Source: CAZGSV01 sp964528605 (GTDB taxonomy: Bacteria; Armatimonadota; Zipacnadia; CAZGSV01). Taken from it: a stretch of 31,296 nt of DNA. Both the position numbers and the translations under genes were made by a program. This document shows, in pieces, positions 30,168-31,296 of this stretch. The DNA lies in NCBI GenBank assembly GCA_964528605.1, contig CAZGSV010000024.1, positions 1-31,296 of the forward strand, written 5' to 3'. Positions within the stretch are counted from its first letter, which is position 1. Each line of letters starts with the position of its first letter. A model generated the notes under the pieces. It saw only the letters and a list, made by a program, of their open reading frames with translations. It did not search any database and was not told where the DNA came from.

Positions 30168-31296
30168 ATGAGGAGCCACTTGAGAGCGGGCGCGGCGGTG
30201 CTGTTGCTGGCACTGTGCTGGCTGGCTCGGGGCGGGGTGGGCTGCAGGGGCGGTGGGGGCAAAGCGGAGAAGGAAGTCGCGTTCTGGTCTTCCCTGATGG
30301 GCTCCAAAGAGATGGCACGACAGGCGCTGATTCAGGACTTCCAGAAAGCCGAGGGCATCACCGTCAATCACCAGGGCTTCTTCGACATCGAGGAGCAGAA
30401 CAAGAAACTGCTGGTGGCGATGGCGGGCGGCACGCCGCCGGATGTGGCTTCCAACCACGTCTGGTTCCTAGCCCGCTACGCGGCGGCGGGGCAACTCGAG
30501 CCCTTAGACGATCTGATGAAGCGAGCCGGCATGAGCAGGGAGCAGTTCGAGCCGTCGCTGATGAAGGGCTGCGTGTATGGCGGCAAGACATACGCCCTAC
30601 CGGTCTTCGCCTCCTCCTGGGTGCTCTACTACAACACGGAACTGTTCAAGAAGGCGGCCCTCGACCCCAAGCGCCCGCCCAAGACCTGGGAGGAACTGGA
30701 GGACTACGCCAAACGCATGACCGCGTGGAAGGGCCAAAGCATCCGGCAAGCCGGGCTGGATGTCCCGTACCAGGTCGAGGACACGATGAGCGATACGTTC
30801 CTCACGCTTTTCTACCAGGCGGGCGGCGAGTTCCTTTCGCCTGACGGGAAGAAGGTCGCCTTCGACGGACCCGAGGGTGTGGAGGCACTGCAGTTTCTGG
30901 TGGACCTGATGCGCAAGGATCGGGTATCCCAGATCGGCTTCGGGCAGGGGCTGGACCAGACGCCGCAGTCGCCCTTCAACGCCGGCACGATGGCGATGAG
31001 CATGATGGGGCCGTGGGGCATCATCAACGTGCAGAAGTACTCGCCCAAGTTGCCCTACGCGGTGGCGCCGCTGCCGGCAAGGAAGCGCGCGGCCTCCGTG
31101 GGCGATGTCTTCGTCATCTTCATCCCGCGAGCGGCCAAACACAAGGACGCGGCTTGGCGCTTCGCCCGCTTCTTCCTGGACACGCCCAATCTGGTGAAGT
31201 TCACCAAGGCGTGCTATCAGATACCTGCTGAGTTGGAGGCGCAGAAGGACCCGTTCTTCTCGCAGGACCCGAAGATGCAGGTATTCATCGAGGCCA
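30168..31296 (+). CDS. extracellular sugar-binding protein (family 1), partial (C-terminus beyond window)
   Basis: 376 codons are visible with no stop before the window edge. The N-terminus is a signal peptide (AGAAVLLLALCWLA, 7-20) ending at GGVGC (C26), a weak lipobox, so a lipoprotein is likely. The mature part has KEVAFWSSLMGSKEMARQAL, AMAGGTPPDVASNHVW, VYGGKTYALPVFASSWVLYYN and TPQSPFNAGTMAMSMMGPWG, all typical of carbohydrate-binding proteins of ABC importers. ATG 30168 has GAGGAG nine bases upstream. It is not a close copy of the binding protein at 20530. Permeases for this system probably follow beyond the edge. Confidence 0.92.
   Translation, partial: MRSHLRAGAAVLLLALCWLARGGVGCRGGGGKAEKEVAFWSSLMGSKEMARQALIQDFQKAEGITVNHQGFFDIEEQNKKLLVAMAGGTPPDVASNHVWFLARYAAAGQLEPLDDLMKRAGMSREQFEPSLMKGCVYGGKTYALPVFASSWVLYYNTELFKKAALDPKRPPKTWEELEDYAKRMTAWKGQSIRQAGLDVPYQVEDTMSDTFLTLFYQAGGEFLSPDGKKVAFDGPEGVEALQFLVDLMRKDRVSQIGFGQGLDQTPQSPFNAGTMAMSMMGPWGIINVQKYSPKLPYAVAPLPARKRAASVGDVFVIFIPRAAKHKDAAWRFARFFLDTPNLVKFTKACYQIPAELEAQKDPFFSQDPKMQVFIEA

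Noticed and set aside
30018..30458. N-terminal extension of purH as a possible IMP cyclohydrolase domain
   Set aside because: The translated extension has no MGS-like features and overlaps the binding-protein gene on the other strand.
1..31296. CRISPR arrays, tRNA/rRNA genes, insertion sequences, prophage
   Set aside because: No direct-repeat arrays, tRNA-like cloverleafs, transposase frames or phage genes were seen on either strand.

Overview
The window is high-GC, densely coded bacterial chromosome with no phage, insertion-sequence, CRISPR, tRNA or rRNA signal. It encodes two UroD-family proteins with a D-x-D-G motif, several xylose-isomerase-type TIM barrels, Gfo/Idh oxidoreductases, binding-protein-dependent sugar transporters without their own ATPase, an SMP-30 domain, a two-domain CoA-dehydratase activase and lipoproteins. 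That mix resembles free-living carbohydrate-using bacteria such as Armatimonadota or Planctomycetota/Hydrogenedentota-like lineages. This is a guess from gene style, because no phylogenetic marker was compared. Housekeeping promoters (TTGAC/TTGCC boxes, 17-bp spacers, TA-rich -10 boxes) can be read in several intergenic gaps.

Layout. 1-2395 (minus): a three-gene run reading DegT-type aminotransferase, sugar-phosphate isomerase/epimerase TIM barrel, Gfo/Idh/MocA oxidoreductase (cut by the window edge), which suggests amino-sugar or aminocyclitol chemistry. 2602-7466 (plus): a small flavodoxin and a 1,418-residue acyl-CoA dehydratase activase. 7463-8737 (minus): glutamate dehydrogenase. 9044-11042 (plus): an exported DJ-1/PfpI protein and UroD-family protein 1. 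11039-11740 (minus): PhoU. 11741-12164: a non-coding stretch packed with inverted repeats. 12165-14245 (plus): an archaemetzincin-like protease with an apparent lipoprotein signal, overlapping a sulfatase-fold lipoprotein whose usual Cys is replaced by Thr. 14290-16149 (minus): a PyrE-like phosphoribosyltransferase and a Pit phosphate permease. 16347-17450 (plus): UroD-family protein 2. 17467-18483 (minus): an alpha/beta hydrolase.

18755-26856 (plus) is the largest co-directional block: two ABC sugar permeases, a membrane-anchored solute-binding protein, an exported fusion of a TIM-barrel isomerase with an SMP-30/gluconolactonase propeller, a polytopic membrane protein, an NAD-dependent epimerase and a cupin. 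It looks like an uptake and oxidation system for a sugar or uronate, and it lacks the ATPase subunit. 26916-27917 (minus) is a second Gfo/Idh oxidoreductase divergent from a glycerophosphodiester phosphodiesterase (28015-28782). 28845-30017 (minus) is a stand-alone AICAR transformylase without the IMP cyclohydrolase domain. 30168 to the end is a second solute-binding lipoprotein, cut by the edge.

Phosphate handling recurs (PhoU, Pit, GDPD, the Thr-type sulfatase fold), but these genes are scattered rather than in one operon. The most unusual items are the exported isomerase-lactonase fusion, the archaemetzincin/Thr-sulfatase pair with its start-site conflict, the cluster of six adjacent hairpins before it, and the two UroD paralogues that lack the zinc-type HxC motif.
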